DNA of 64,000 bases from Polyangia bacterium (GTDB taxonomy: Bacteria > Myxococcota_A > Polyangia > Nannocystales > Nannocystaceae). Location: contig JAUHWG010000010.1 of the NCBI GenBank assembly GCA_030424595.1, positions 62,001 to 126,000 of the forward strand. Direction: 5' to 3'. The translations under genes and the position numbers were made by a program. Each line of letters starts with the position of its first letter. Position 1 is the stretch's first letter. Below are positions 56,146-64,000 of the stretch, piece after piece. The notes under the pieces are model-generated. The model saw only the letters and a program-made list of their open reading frames with translations. It had not been told where the DNA came from and did not search any database.

Positions 56146-57729
56146 ATGTCTGATGCACGGGTATTATCGATAGGTCTCGCAGCGCTCCTCATGGCCACAG
56201 GATGCTCCGGCTCGGATGAGGAGACCTCCGAGACGACGCAGACCTCCATGGCGACGACGACGGAGACCTCTGGGTTCACCACCGTCGCCGAGACCACCAC
56301 CGGCACCGACGGAATCACCACTGCCGAGCCGACCGACACGATGGCGGATCCCGAGTGTGGCAATGGGATCGTCGAGAACGGCGAGGACTGTGACGACGGC
56401 AACGCCGACAACACCGACGCCTGCACCGACATCTGCACCGCGGCGGCCTGCGGCGACGGCTATGTTCAGGAGGGCGAGGCCTGCGATGACGGCAACGCCG
56501 ACAACACCGACGAGTGCACAGACGCCTGCGCGCTCGCGTCCTGCGGAGACGGCTTCGTCCAGGGCGATGAGGCCTGCGATGACGGCAATGCCGACAACAC
56601 CGACGCCTGCACCGATCTCTGCATGCCCCCCGCGTGCGGCGACGGCTACGTCCAAGACGGCGAAGACTGCGACGACGGCAATGATCTCGACGACGACGCC
56701 TGTATCGCCTGTGTCGCCGCGGCCTGCGGCGACGGCTACGTCCAGGAGGGGATCGAGGGCTGCGACGACGGCAATGACGTCGACGACGACGCATGCAGCA
56801 ACACCTGCGCCTCCGCATCCTGCGGCGACGGGGTCGTCCAGGCCGGCGAGGGCGAGAGCTGCGACGATGCCAACGACGTCGACACCGACATGTGCACCTC
56901 CGCCTGCCAAGAGGCGGCCTGCGGCGACGGCTTCGTCTACGAGGGGGTCGAGGACTGTGATGCCGCCGGGGAGAGCGCAGAGTGCAACGACGACTGCACG
57001 CCCGCGGCCTGCGGCGACGGGATCCTCAACCAGAGCGCGGGCGAGGAGTGCGACGACGGCGACGACGACGACACCGACGAGTGCACCGGCCTGTGCACGC
57101 TCCCTGTCTGCGGCGACGGCTTCGTCCAAGAGGGCGAGCAGTGTGACGACGGCAACCTCGACCCAGGCGACGGCTGCGATGACAAGTGCATCGCCGAGAA
57201 CTGTTTCCAGTTCTCCAACGATGGCGCCGAGAACCTGCTCGACAACACGTGGTTCGACGCCTGCATCGACGCCGTCGGCACCAAGGTCCACGTCATCCTC
57301 CGCGACAACAATAACAACGTCGTCTACGAGGCCTCAGGCGCGAAGGTCGGCGACTGGACCTACGATCAGATCACCTCGACGACCGCCGTCAACTCGCAGT
57401 ATCACTCGTCAAACCACAACCGCCTGGTCTCGCTCGACAACGGCGACAAGCTGATGATCGCCGGTCGGAACGCCGCGAACTCCGGCTGCGGAGGCTCGTT
57501 CGGCAATGGCTACGGGATCGTCATCTACCCCGCGAACCCCAACTACTACAGCAACGTCAAGCTGATGGCGATGCCCTACAAGCAGTACGTCGCGCCCTAC
57601 CAGGGCAACCGCGGCTTCTCTGGCTGGTCGCAGGCCGCGGAGATCTCGTACAACGGCGGCTCGACGTTCAACACCTGCAACGGAGTCGTCCCCTTCACGG
57701 GCTCCTTTGAGGTGCGCATCGAGCCCTAG
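56146..57729 (+). CDS. DUF4215 myxococcus cysteine-repeat lipoprotein
   Basis: 527 residues. Signal peptide with lipobox LMATGC, Thr/Glu linker, then nine DUF4215 repeats (core [16 protein letters not shown], each with four cysteines and Asp/Asn-rich calcium-like loops). The C-terminal 180 residues are a separate domain with few cysteines ([20 protein letters not shown] at its start), beta-rich and aromatic, family unknown to me. Presumably a surface adhesin or binding protein. The final TAG codon is part of the end of a dispersed palindromic repeat, so the C-terminus may have been set by that insertion. Confidence 0.88.
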   Translation: MSDARVLSIGLAALLMATGCSGSDEETSETTQTSMATTTETSGFTTVAETTTGTDGITTAEPTDTMADPECGNGIVENGEDCDDGNADNTDACTDICTAAACGDGYVQEGEACDDGNADNTDECTDACALASCGDGFVQGDEACDDGNADNTDACTDLCMPPACGDGYVQDGEDCDDGNDLDDDACIACVAAACGDGYVQEGIEGCDDGNDVDDDACSNTCASASCGDGVVQAGEGESCDDANDVDTDMCTSACQEAACGDGFVYEGVEDCDAAGESAECNDDCTPAACGDGILNQSAGEECDDGDDDDTDECTGLCTLPVCGDGFVQEGEQCDDGNLDPGDGCDDKCIAENCFQFSNDGAENLLDNTWFDACIDAVGTKVHVILRDNNNNVVYEASGAKVGDWTYDQITSTTAVNSQYHSSNHNRLVSLDNGDKLMIAGRNAANSGCGGSFGNGYGIVIYPANPNYYSNVKLMAMPYKQYVAPYQGNRGFSGWSQAAEISYNGGSTFNTCNGVVPFTGSFEVRIEP

Positions 57730-57884
57730 GAGGCCGTGGCAGGAGTCCCGCGCGCTCTCCAGCCCTCGTCGGCCCTCTCGGCTCCGCCAAGACTCGCGGT
57801 ACGGCCCAGCGGCGTTTCGTCGAAGCCAAGAGGACCAACGATGGCTGCGCGAGAGCCCACGGGACGTTCACCACGGCCTCCTAA
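57726..57884. repeat. Dispersed palindromic element, copy B
   Basis: 159 bp from CTAGGAGGCCGTGG to CCACGGCCTCCTAA, the cleanest ends of the four copies. The halves are imperfect reverse complements throughout. The TAG of its first CTAG is the stop codon of the DUF4215 gene. A partial further copy (GTCCGTGGCAAAGTCCCGCT and on) follows directly. Confidence 0.75.
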
Positions 57885-58323
57885 GAGTCCGTGGCAAAGT
57901 CCCGCTCGCCCTCGCTGACCGCCCGCTTGACCGCGCGGTGGCTGGCGACGCGGGTCACCCCTCCGCGCCCGGATGACCGCAGGCCCCGAGACGACGCGCG
58001 ACTTCCTCGCGATGGGGCGTCCGCAAAGCGCCTGTCGACCGAGGCGACATCGCGCTCGCCAGGGTGGATCTACAGCGCTCGCCACAAGCCCAGAGGAGCG
58101 GTGGACGAGGAGGTCCCAGGGTGTGCAGAGGTCCTCAGGGAGACGCTCAGGGAGACGCTCAGGGAGGTCGCGGCGGACCTTCGACCCTCTCTTCGGTCAG
58201 TCTTCACGGCCTCCGCTGAGCGAAGTCGCCAAGGCCCAGGCCGTCGCGCGCACGCCTTCCCCACGGGACCCCAGCGTGCGAACATAGCCTGCGGTCGTTG
58301 ACCGGGAAAGTGCTGAGTACACG
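57885..58323. other. Intergenic region with partial repeat and short tandem array
   Basis: Begins with a half-copy of the palindromic element. At 58134-58167 CTCAGGGAGACG is repeated nearly three times. No gene is supported. Confidence 0.45.
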
Positions 58324-58704
58324 GTGGTAAAGCGGATCTTTCGCGGTCTCCTCGCAACGATCATGGTCCTGGCCGGAGTCTCGCACTTCACCATGACGGC
58401 CTCCTATGTGCAGATCGTCCCGGACTACCTGCCAGCCGCAGAGATGCTGGTCTACCTGTCGGGGGTCTTCGAGATCTTGCTCGGCGTCGGCCTGCTCATC
58501 CCCGCGACGAGACGAGCGGCGGCCTGGGGCCTCATCGCCCTCTTCATCGCCGTCCTCCCAGCCAACATCTTTCAGGCCATGAGCGGCGTTCAACCGCCGG
58601 GGCTCGAGATGTCGGAGACCGTCCGCTGGGCCCGCCTCCCGCTCCAGCTCGTGCCGATCCTCTGGGCCTGGTGGATGACACGACCTGATCCTCAACGGAC
58701 ATGA
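58324..58704 (+). CDS. DoxX-like membrane protein
   Basis: 126 residues with four transmembrane helices (about 5-24, 40-60, 66-84 and 103-118) and the DoxX/SURF4-like arrangement: LAGVSHFTMTASYVQIVPDY then YLSGVFEILLGVGLLIPATR. The GTG start gives Val-Val-Lys-Arg; no other candidate is near. It overlaps the kinase hybrid gene by ATGA and so is translated together with it. DoxX proteins are linked to redox and thiol balance in mycobacteria; that role is not shown here. Confidence 0.88.
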   Translation: MVKRIFRGLLATIMVLAGVSHFTMTASYVQIVPDYLPAAEMLVYLSGVFEILLGVGLLIPATRRAAAWGLIALFIAVLPANIFQAMSGVQPPGLEMSETVRWARLPLQLVPILWAWWMTRPDPQRT

Positions 58705-61700
58705 ACTCACCGCCCGGATACACGACCACTGCTGTGCTCCACCTGGGCGCCCGCACACGGGTGCTCCGGGCGGTTCGCGACAGCGACGATCGTCCGGTGA
58801 TCATCAAGGCGCTGCGCGCCGAACACCCCACGCCGCGCGAGCACGCCCGGCTCCGCCACGAGTTTGAGCTCCTGGGGCGCTTTGACGACGACCGGGTCAC
58901 CCGCGTCGTCGAGCTCGTCGAGCGCGGTCCAGCGGCCGCGCTCGTCCTCGAGGACATCGGCGGCGAGCCCCTCCGCTCGCGGATCCCGGACGACGGCTTC
59001 GGCCTCGGCGAGTTCCTAGGGCTCGCCCTCCGCATCGCCGAGGCGCTCGAGGTGGTCCACGCCCAGCGGGTGCTCCACAAGGACATCAAGCCCGACAACA
59101 TCATCGTCACCGAGGACATGAAGCGGGTCGCGATCACCGACTTCAGCATCGCCTCGCTGCTCACGGAAGAGCGCCCGCTCGCGCCGGAGGTGCTCGAGGG
59201 GAGCCTCTCGTACCTGTCGCCCGAGCAGACCGGACGGATGAACCGACCGGTCGACTACCGCAGCGACTTCTACTCCCTCGGCGTCACCTTCTACGAGCTG
59301 CTCACCGGCACGCTCCCCTTCCGGGCCCAGGACCCGCTAGAGCTGGTCCACGCCCACATCGCCCGTCGACCTGTCCCTCCGGACTTGCTCAGCGACGCGG
59401 TCCCGCCGCTCCTCTCCAAGCTCGTGATGCGGCTGCTCGAGAAGAACGCGGAGGACCGCTACCAAAGCCTGGTCGGGCTCCTCGGCGACCTCCGCCGCGC
59501 CCGCGAAGCCCACCGCGAAGGCGGAGAGATCGTCGACTTCCCGCTCGGCCTCCTCGACCGGAGCGAGCGCTTCTCCCTGAGCACGACCCTCGTCGGCCGC
59601 GAGGCGGAGACCGCCCTCGTGATGGGCGCCTTTGACCGAGCCTGCGCCGGCGGGAATGAGCTCATCCTCATCGGCGGACCCGGAGGGATCGGCAAGTCAG
59701 CGCTGGTCCGCGAGCTCAAGCGGCCGCTCGCCGAGCGCCGCGGCGCCTTCGTCACCGGCAAGTTCGACGCCCTCGATCACGGCGCCCCCTACTCGGCGCT
59801 CGCGCGGGCGCTACGCGAGCTGGTTCTCCGGCTCCTCGGCGCCCCTGAGGATCGACTGCGGGAGTGGCGGCGCGACCTGACCGACGCGCTCGGGCAAAAC
59901 GCCCAGCTTGTCATCCAGATGATCCCGGAGCTTGGCACCCTCCTCGGCCCGCAACCGCCGGTGCCCAGGATGCCGCCGGCTGAGACCGCCAACCGCTTCC
60001 ACGCCGCGCTGCGCCAGCTCATCGGCGCCTTCGCCCGCGACGATCACCCCCTCGCGATCTTCCTCGACGATCTCCAGTGGGCCGACCTCGCGACGCTGGC
60101 CCTGATCGAGGACCTGGTCGGCGATCTGAACCTCGCCCACGTCCTCTGGATCGGCACCTACCGCGACTCTGAGGTCTTCACCCATCACCCGCTGACACGG
60201 ATGCGCGCAGCCCTTCTCGAGACAGGCGCATCTCTCACCGAGGAGCAGCTCGCGCCCCTCTCGGAGGCCGACGTCGGCCAGATCATCGCCGGAACCCTGC
60301 ACATGGAGGTCGACGCGGTCGCGCCCCTGACCCGCGCGATCCATCAGAGCAGCGAGGGCAACCCCTTCTTCGTCCGAGCGCTCCTCCAGATGCTCCACGA
60401 GGAGTCGGCGCTGCGCTTCGACCGAGCGCTCAGCGCCTGGACCTGGGACATGTCGCAGATCGAGGCGGCGGCGCTCCCCGACGACGTCGTCGCCCTCGTC
60501 ACCCAACGGATCAAGCGCCTCGCGCCGTCCGCCCGGGAGCTCCTCCGCCTCGCCGCTGGGGTCGGCGCTCGCTTCGAGCTCCACCTCCTCTGCCACCTCG
60601 CGGGCCTCGCTCCGAAGGCCGCCATGACCGATCTCTGGGGCGCGCTCCAAGCCGGCCTCGTCCGCCCGATCGGCGATGACTACAAATTCGTCGGCGACGA
60701 GGCCCACATCGTCGAGTTTGAGTTCACCCACGATCGGGTCCAGCAGGCGGCCTACGGCCTCCTCGACGACGAGGCCCGCCTCGACCTCCACCTGAGGATC
60801 GGCTGGAGAATGCTCGCCGACCAGGACGCGAGCGAGGAGCCGGTCGCCGACGCCGAGCTCTTCAGCCTCGCGGGGCACTTCAGCCAGGCGACCGCCCGGA
60901 TCACCGCGCGCGCCGATCGCAAGAGGATCGCGACGATGATGATCCGCGCGGCCGAGCGGGCGAAGCTCTCGACCGCCTACGAGGCCGCCTGCGGGTTTCT
61001 CGACGCCGGCGCTCGCCTCCTCCCGGCCTCGGCGTGGCTCGAAGAGCCAGCCCTGACCGCCCAGCTCATGCGCGAGCAGGTCGAGTGTGAGTACCTCGCC
61101 GGCCGGCCTGAGCGCGCGGTGACGATCTTCGGCCCGCTCTTGGTCAACACCCGCTCGACCGTCGGCAAGGCGAACCTCTACGCGCTGCGGGCTGTCCTCG
61201 AGACCAACCGAGGCGACCTCGCCGCGGCCATCGACGCCGGGCGTAAGGGCCTGGCGCTCTTCGGCTATCGACCGCCGGCCAAGGCGACCCCCCTCTCGGT
61301 GCTCCGCGCCTTCACCCGCTTTCAGCTCCTGCGCGGCCGGACCCCGGCGACGAGGATCCTCAGCCTGCCCCTCCTGGAGGACGACGAGCGCCGAGCTGAG
61401 CTCCAGGTCACCATGGCGATGACCGCCGCCGCGTACTTCACCGACACCAACCTCGCGTCGGTGCTCCTGCTGCGGATCGCGAACATCTCGCTCCGCTACG
61501 GCATCAGCGATGTCACGGCCTACGGCCTGATCGGCGCCGGCCTGGTGATGGCCGGCGCGTTCGGCCGCTATGAAGCGGCCTACGAGCTGTCTGAGGTCGC
61601 CCGCCAGCTCGACGCGCGCTTTGAAAATGTCGAGATCGCGGCGAAGATCAAGCTCTTCACCGCCTGCTTCACGCTGCCCTGGGTGCGCCCTTTCCCCGAG

Positions 61701-63887
61701 GTCAAGCGCGCCCTGCGTGAGACCGTCGAGGCGGGGGAGGCTAGCGGAGACATCATCTCCGGCATCTACGCCGCCGTCACCGAGATCTTCGTGATGGTGC
61801 TCGACGGCAGCCCGATGGATCTCTTGAACGAGCGGGCCCTCGCCCTCATGCCGCTCATCCGACGCCGGGGCCTCGAGGATCAGGCGGCGACGCTCACCTT
61901 CATGACCGAGCTCTTCGGCGGGCTCCTGCAGGACCCCGAGGGCGCCGTCGACGACGCCGGGCTGCGCCGCCTCATCGCCCAGCTCGACGAGCAGCGCACG
62001 CCGCTGGCGCTCTTCTATCAGCACCTCTACCTTGCGCTCCTCCGCTACATGGAGGCCGACTACGAGCGAGCCTACGCTGCGATCACCGAGGCCGTCGCGC
62101 GCTCGAAGGCCGCCTTCGGCTCGCCCTTCATCGCCGACCTCCACTTCTACGAGTGCCTGATCCTCTGCCGCCTGGCGCCGGCCGCAAGGGCTCGCCAGCG
62201 CCGCGCTGACGAGGGTCGGATCAGGGCGGGGATCAAGGCCCTGACGAAGTGGTCCCGCACCGCGCCGGGAAACTTCGGCGCCCGCCTTGCCCTCGTCCGC
62301 GGCGAGGCTGCGCGGCGCGATGGTGACGACGCGGCCGCGCTCAAGCTCTACAACGAGGCGATTGAGCTCGCCCGCGAGCAGCGAGCCCCCCACGTCGAGG
62401 CCTTCGCCGCCGAGTGTGCGCTCCGCTCCGCGGTCGACCGCGGCCTCCCGATCGTCGCCCGGGCGTTCTTCCGCGAGGCTGTCGCCGCCTATCGCCGCTG
62501 GGGCGCGGCGGCGAAGATCGCCTGGCTCGCCGCCGAGTTCGGCGAGCTCGGGGTCGAGTCGACGGCCTACGACCCCACCGACACCTCCCCGTCGTCCTCC
62601 TCGTCATCATCGTCGATGACCCGCGCGACCTCCGTCGTCGCCCTCGACCTCGAGACCGTCAACCGCGCGGCCCGGGCGATCTCGAGCGAGCTGGAGATGG
62701 ACCGGCTCCTCACCCGCCTCATCACGCTCCTCATCGAGAACGCCGCCGCCCGCCGCGGCGTCCTCCTCCTCAACGTCGACGGTCAGCTCCGGGTCGAGGC
62801 CGAGGCAGTCTGCGACGACGCGGGGATCCGGGTCGAGGTCGGACAGGCGCAGAGCCCCGAAGACTTCGCCTCCCTGCCGGCCTCGGTCATCAACCTCGTC
62901 ATCCGCACGGGCTCCGACGTCATCATCGCCGACGCCGCTCAGGATCCGCTGCACAGCGCCGATCCGGTCCTCCGCGCCCGCAAGGTCCGCTCCCTCCTCT
63001 GCACGCCGATCTTCCACCAGGGCGCCCTGAGCTGCGTCCTCTACCTCGAAAACGAGCTGAGCCCGGGGGTCTTCACCCACCGACGCCTGAACCTCATCCG
63101 CCAGCTCGCGGCCCAGGTCGCCATCTCCCTGACCAACGCCCGCCTCTACGACAGCCTCAACGACGCGAGGGTCGCCGCGCTCGCGGCCGACCGGGTCAAG
63201 ACCCGCTTCCTCATGAACATGTCCCATGAGCTCAGGACCCCGCTCAACGCGATCCTCGGCTTCACCGAGCTCATCGCCGAGAACTTCGCGGCCGGTGACA
63301 CCTCGACCATCGAGGCCGATCTGCACTCGGTCCACCGCGCCGGGATGCGGCTGCTCCGCTCGGTCTCGTCGATCCTCGAGCTGACGCAGATAGAGACCGA
63401 CGCCCGCGAGATCTGCCCGGTCCGGATCGAGCTCGACGTGCTCCTGCCGAAGCTCGTCGCGGCCTTCCAGGACGCCGCCGCCGTCCACGACAACACGCTG
63501 ACGCTCGAGGGCGAGGGGCCGCTGCCGTCGCTGACGACCGATGAGAGCATGCTCCGATACGTGCTCACCTCGCTCCTCGACAACGCCTGTCGCTTCACCG
63601 ACGGGGGGTCGGTCTCGGTCCAGGCCCGCGAAGTGTCCGTCGACGGCGCGCCCTGGGTCGAGCTCTCGGTCGCAGACACCGGCCCCGGGATCCCCGAGGA
63701 GACGCTGCCCAAGCTCTTCACCGCCTTCAGCCAGGCCGACGACTCGCCGACCCGCCGCTACGACGGCACTGGGGTGAGCCTCGCCGTCGCCGCCCACTTC
63801 TGCGAGCGCCTCGGCGGATCGGTGCGGGTCACGAGCGAGCCCGGCCAAGGCTCGGTGTTCACGGTCCGCCTCCCACGCCAGCGCTAG
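58701..63887 (+). CDS. Trifunctional Ser/Thr kinase, AAA ATPase and histidine kinase
   Basis: 1728 residues, cytoplasmic. Order: Ser/Thr kinase domain (1-270: ATP Lys in VIIKAL, catalytic HKDIKPDN at about 125, TDFSIAS in place of DFG); STAND-type AAA ATPase (Walker A GGPGGIGKS at about 325, Walker B FLDDLQWAD at about 452); long alpha-helical TPR-like region; poly-Ser hinge; GAF (about 1320-1480); HisKA with MSHELRTPLN (His near 1507); HATPase (DNACRF N box, DTGPGI G1). The G2 box is GTGVSL instead of GTGLGL, which may weaken ATP binding. The DFS and HKD variants are normal for this family. Coupled to the DoxX gene. Confidence 0.9.
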   Translation: MNSPPGYTTTAVLHLGARTRVLRAVRDSDDRPVIIKALRAEHPTPREHARLRHEFELLGRFDDDRVTRVVELVERGPAAALVLEDIGGEPLRSRIPDDGFGLGEFLGLALRIAEALEVVHAQRVLHKDIKPDNIIVTEDMKRVAITDFSIASLLTEERPLAPEVLEGSLSYLSPEQTGRMNRPVDYRSDFYSLGVTFYELLTGTLPFRAQDPLELVHAHIARRPVPPDLLSDAVPPLLSKLVMRLLEKNAEDRYQSLVGLLGDLRRAREAHREGGEIVDFPLGLLDRSERFSLSTTLVGREAETALVMGAFDRACAGGNELILIGGPGGIGKSALVRELKRPLAERRGAFVTGKFDALDHGAPYSALARALRELVLRLLGAPEDRLREWRRDLTDALGQNAQLVIQMIPELGTLLGPQPPVPRMPPAETANRFHAALRQLIGAFARDDHPLAIFLDDLQWADLATLALIEDLVGDLNLAHVLWIGTYRDSEVFTHHPLTRMRAALLETGASLTEEQLAPLSEADVGQIIAGTLHMEVDAVAPLTRAIHQSSEGNPFFVRALLQMLHEESALRFDRALSAWTWDMSQIEAAALPDDVVALVTQRIKRLAPSARELLRLAAGVGARFELHLLCHLAGLAPKAAMTDLWGALQAGLVRPIGDDYKFVGDEAHIVEFEFTHDRVQQAAYGLLDDEARLDLHLRIGWRMLADQDASEEPVADAELFSLAGHFSQATARITARADRKRIATMMIRAAERAKLSTAYEAACGFLDAGARLLPASAWLEEPALTAQLMREQVECEYLAGRPERAVTIFGPLLVNTRSTVGKANLYALRAVLETNRGDLAAAIDAGRKGLALFGYRPPAKATPLSVLRAFTRFQLLRGRTPATRILSLPLLEDDERRAELQVTMAMTAAAYFTDTNLASVLLLRIANISLRYGISDVTAYGLIGAGLVMAGAFGRYEAAYELSEVARQLDARFENVEIAAKIKLFTACFTLPWVRPFPEVKRALRETVEAGEASGDIISGIYAAVTEIFVMVLDGSPMDLLNERALALMPLIRRRGLEDQAATLTFMTELFGGLLQDPEGAVDDAGLRRLIAQLDEQRTPLALFYQHLYLALLRYMEADYERAYAAITEAVARSKAAFGSPFIADLHFYECLILCRLAPAARARQRRADEGRIRAGIKALTKWSRTAPGNFGARLALVRGEAARRDGDDAAALKLYNEAIELAREQRAPHVEAFAAECALRSAVDRGLPIVARAFFREAVAAYRRWGAAAKIAWLAAEFGELGVESTAYDPTDTSPSSSSSSSSMTRATSVVALDLETVNRAARAISSELEMDRLLTRLITLLIENAAARRGVLLLNVDGQLRVEAEAVCDDAGIRVEVGQAQSPEDFASLPASVINLVIRTGSDVIIADAAQDPLHSADPVLRARKVRSLLCTPIFHQGALSCVLYLENELSPGVFTHRRLNLIRQLAAQVAISLTNARLYDSLNDARVAALAADRVKTRFLMNMSHELRTPLNAILGFTELIAENFAAGDTSTIEADLHSVHRAGMRLLRSVSSILELTQIETDAREICPVRIELDVLLPKLVAAFQDAAAVHDNTLTLEGEGPLPSLTTDESMLRYVLTSLLDNACRFTDGGSVSVQAREVSVDGAPWVELSVADTGPGIPEETLPKLFTAFSQADDSPTRRYDGTGVSLAVAAHFCERLGGSVRVTSEPGQGSVFTVRLPRQR

Positions 63888-63989
63888 CCGCCGTCGCACC
63901 GCAGCATCTTCGCAGGATGAACGCCGAGCACCGGCCGCGGGCGCGGCCTGCTCGACGTATAGTCCGCGTCACGACCGGAGCGCCGCCCC

Positions 63990-64000
63990 ATGGATCTGCC
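63990..64000 (+). CDS. Start of a further gene (partial)
   Basis: ATG followed by Asp-Leu before the window ends. It is preceded by CGGAG at the right spacing and by a -10-like TATAGT about 30 bp upstream. Too short to identify. Confidence 0.3.

Noticed and set aside
59811..62393. 860-codon minus-strand frame inside the kinase hybrid
   Set aside because: Antisense shadow with no domain; the plus strand has intact kinase and ATPase motifs.

Overview
The window is high-GC DNA with the hallmarks of a myxobacterium (Myxococcota), most like the Nannocystaceae. The signs are about sixteen predicted lipoproteins, many with a Ser/Thr-rich linker straight after the lipobox cysteine; the myxobacterial cysteine repeats DUF4215 and Stig1-like; a MYXO-CTERM tail; eukaryote-type Ser/Thr kinases; and a Ser/Thr kinase/AAA/histidine kinase hybrid. 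This placement is inference from protein style; no marker gene is present. I see no rRNA, tRNA, CRISPR array or intact transposon.

Left part (1-11 kb): an orphan Cas4/Dna2-type nuclease-helicase is flanked on both sides by broken gene pieces. An HxlR regulator sits divergent from a short-chain dehydrogenase with a palindromic operator candidate between them. Three exported proteins follow: a beta-propeller lipoprotein, an M23 endopeptidase and a large lipoprotein of unknown function. From 12.2 to 15.4 kb two consecutive genes share an N-terminal module of about 60 residues that I do not recognise. One carries it on a Gly-Ala linker plus three DUF5648 repeats, the other on a coiled-coil/transmembrane/OmpA peptidoglycan-binding protein. 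This is the best candidate here for an undescribed system.

Middle (15-40 kb): mostly surface lipoproteins, some cysteine-rich and one with a CxxCH motif. Enzymes are a GDSL/SGNH hydrolase, a DprE2-like reductase, an Old Yellow Enzyme, an alpha/beta hydrolase in an operon with a DUF2975 protein and a YozG-like regulator, and a membrane-anchored endonuclease/exonuclease/phosphatase protein. A 31-35 kb block holds a duplicated CX3C-rich lipoprotein gene on either side of a Crp/Fnr regulator, a third small CX3C lipoprotein, and the small stress proteins CsbD and DUF1328. A decayed IS3-family element lies at 26.6-26.9 kb.

Right part (40-64 kb): signalling and surface genes. These are an ABC transporter with two FHA domains, a GAF histidine kinase, a GH3 glycosidase, a six-repeat cysteine-rich MYXO-CTERM protein, a Ser/Thr kinase with C-terminal TPRs, a PEGA protein translationally coupled to a cysteine-rich lipoprotein, a DUF4215 lipoprotein, and a DoxX protein coupled to a 1728-residue kinase hybrid.

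Non-coding structure: a dispersed palindromic element of about 160 bp with CTAG ends occurs in four copies, and at two of them it supplies the TAG stop codon of the neighbouring gene. There are several other large inverted repeats and short tandem arrays. Start codons were moved inward from the longest open frame wherever a signal peptide, lipobox or ribosome-binding site indicated it.
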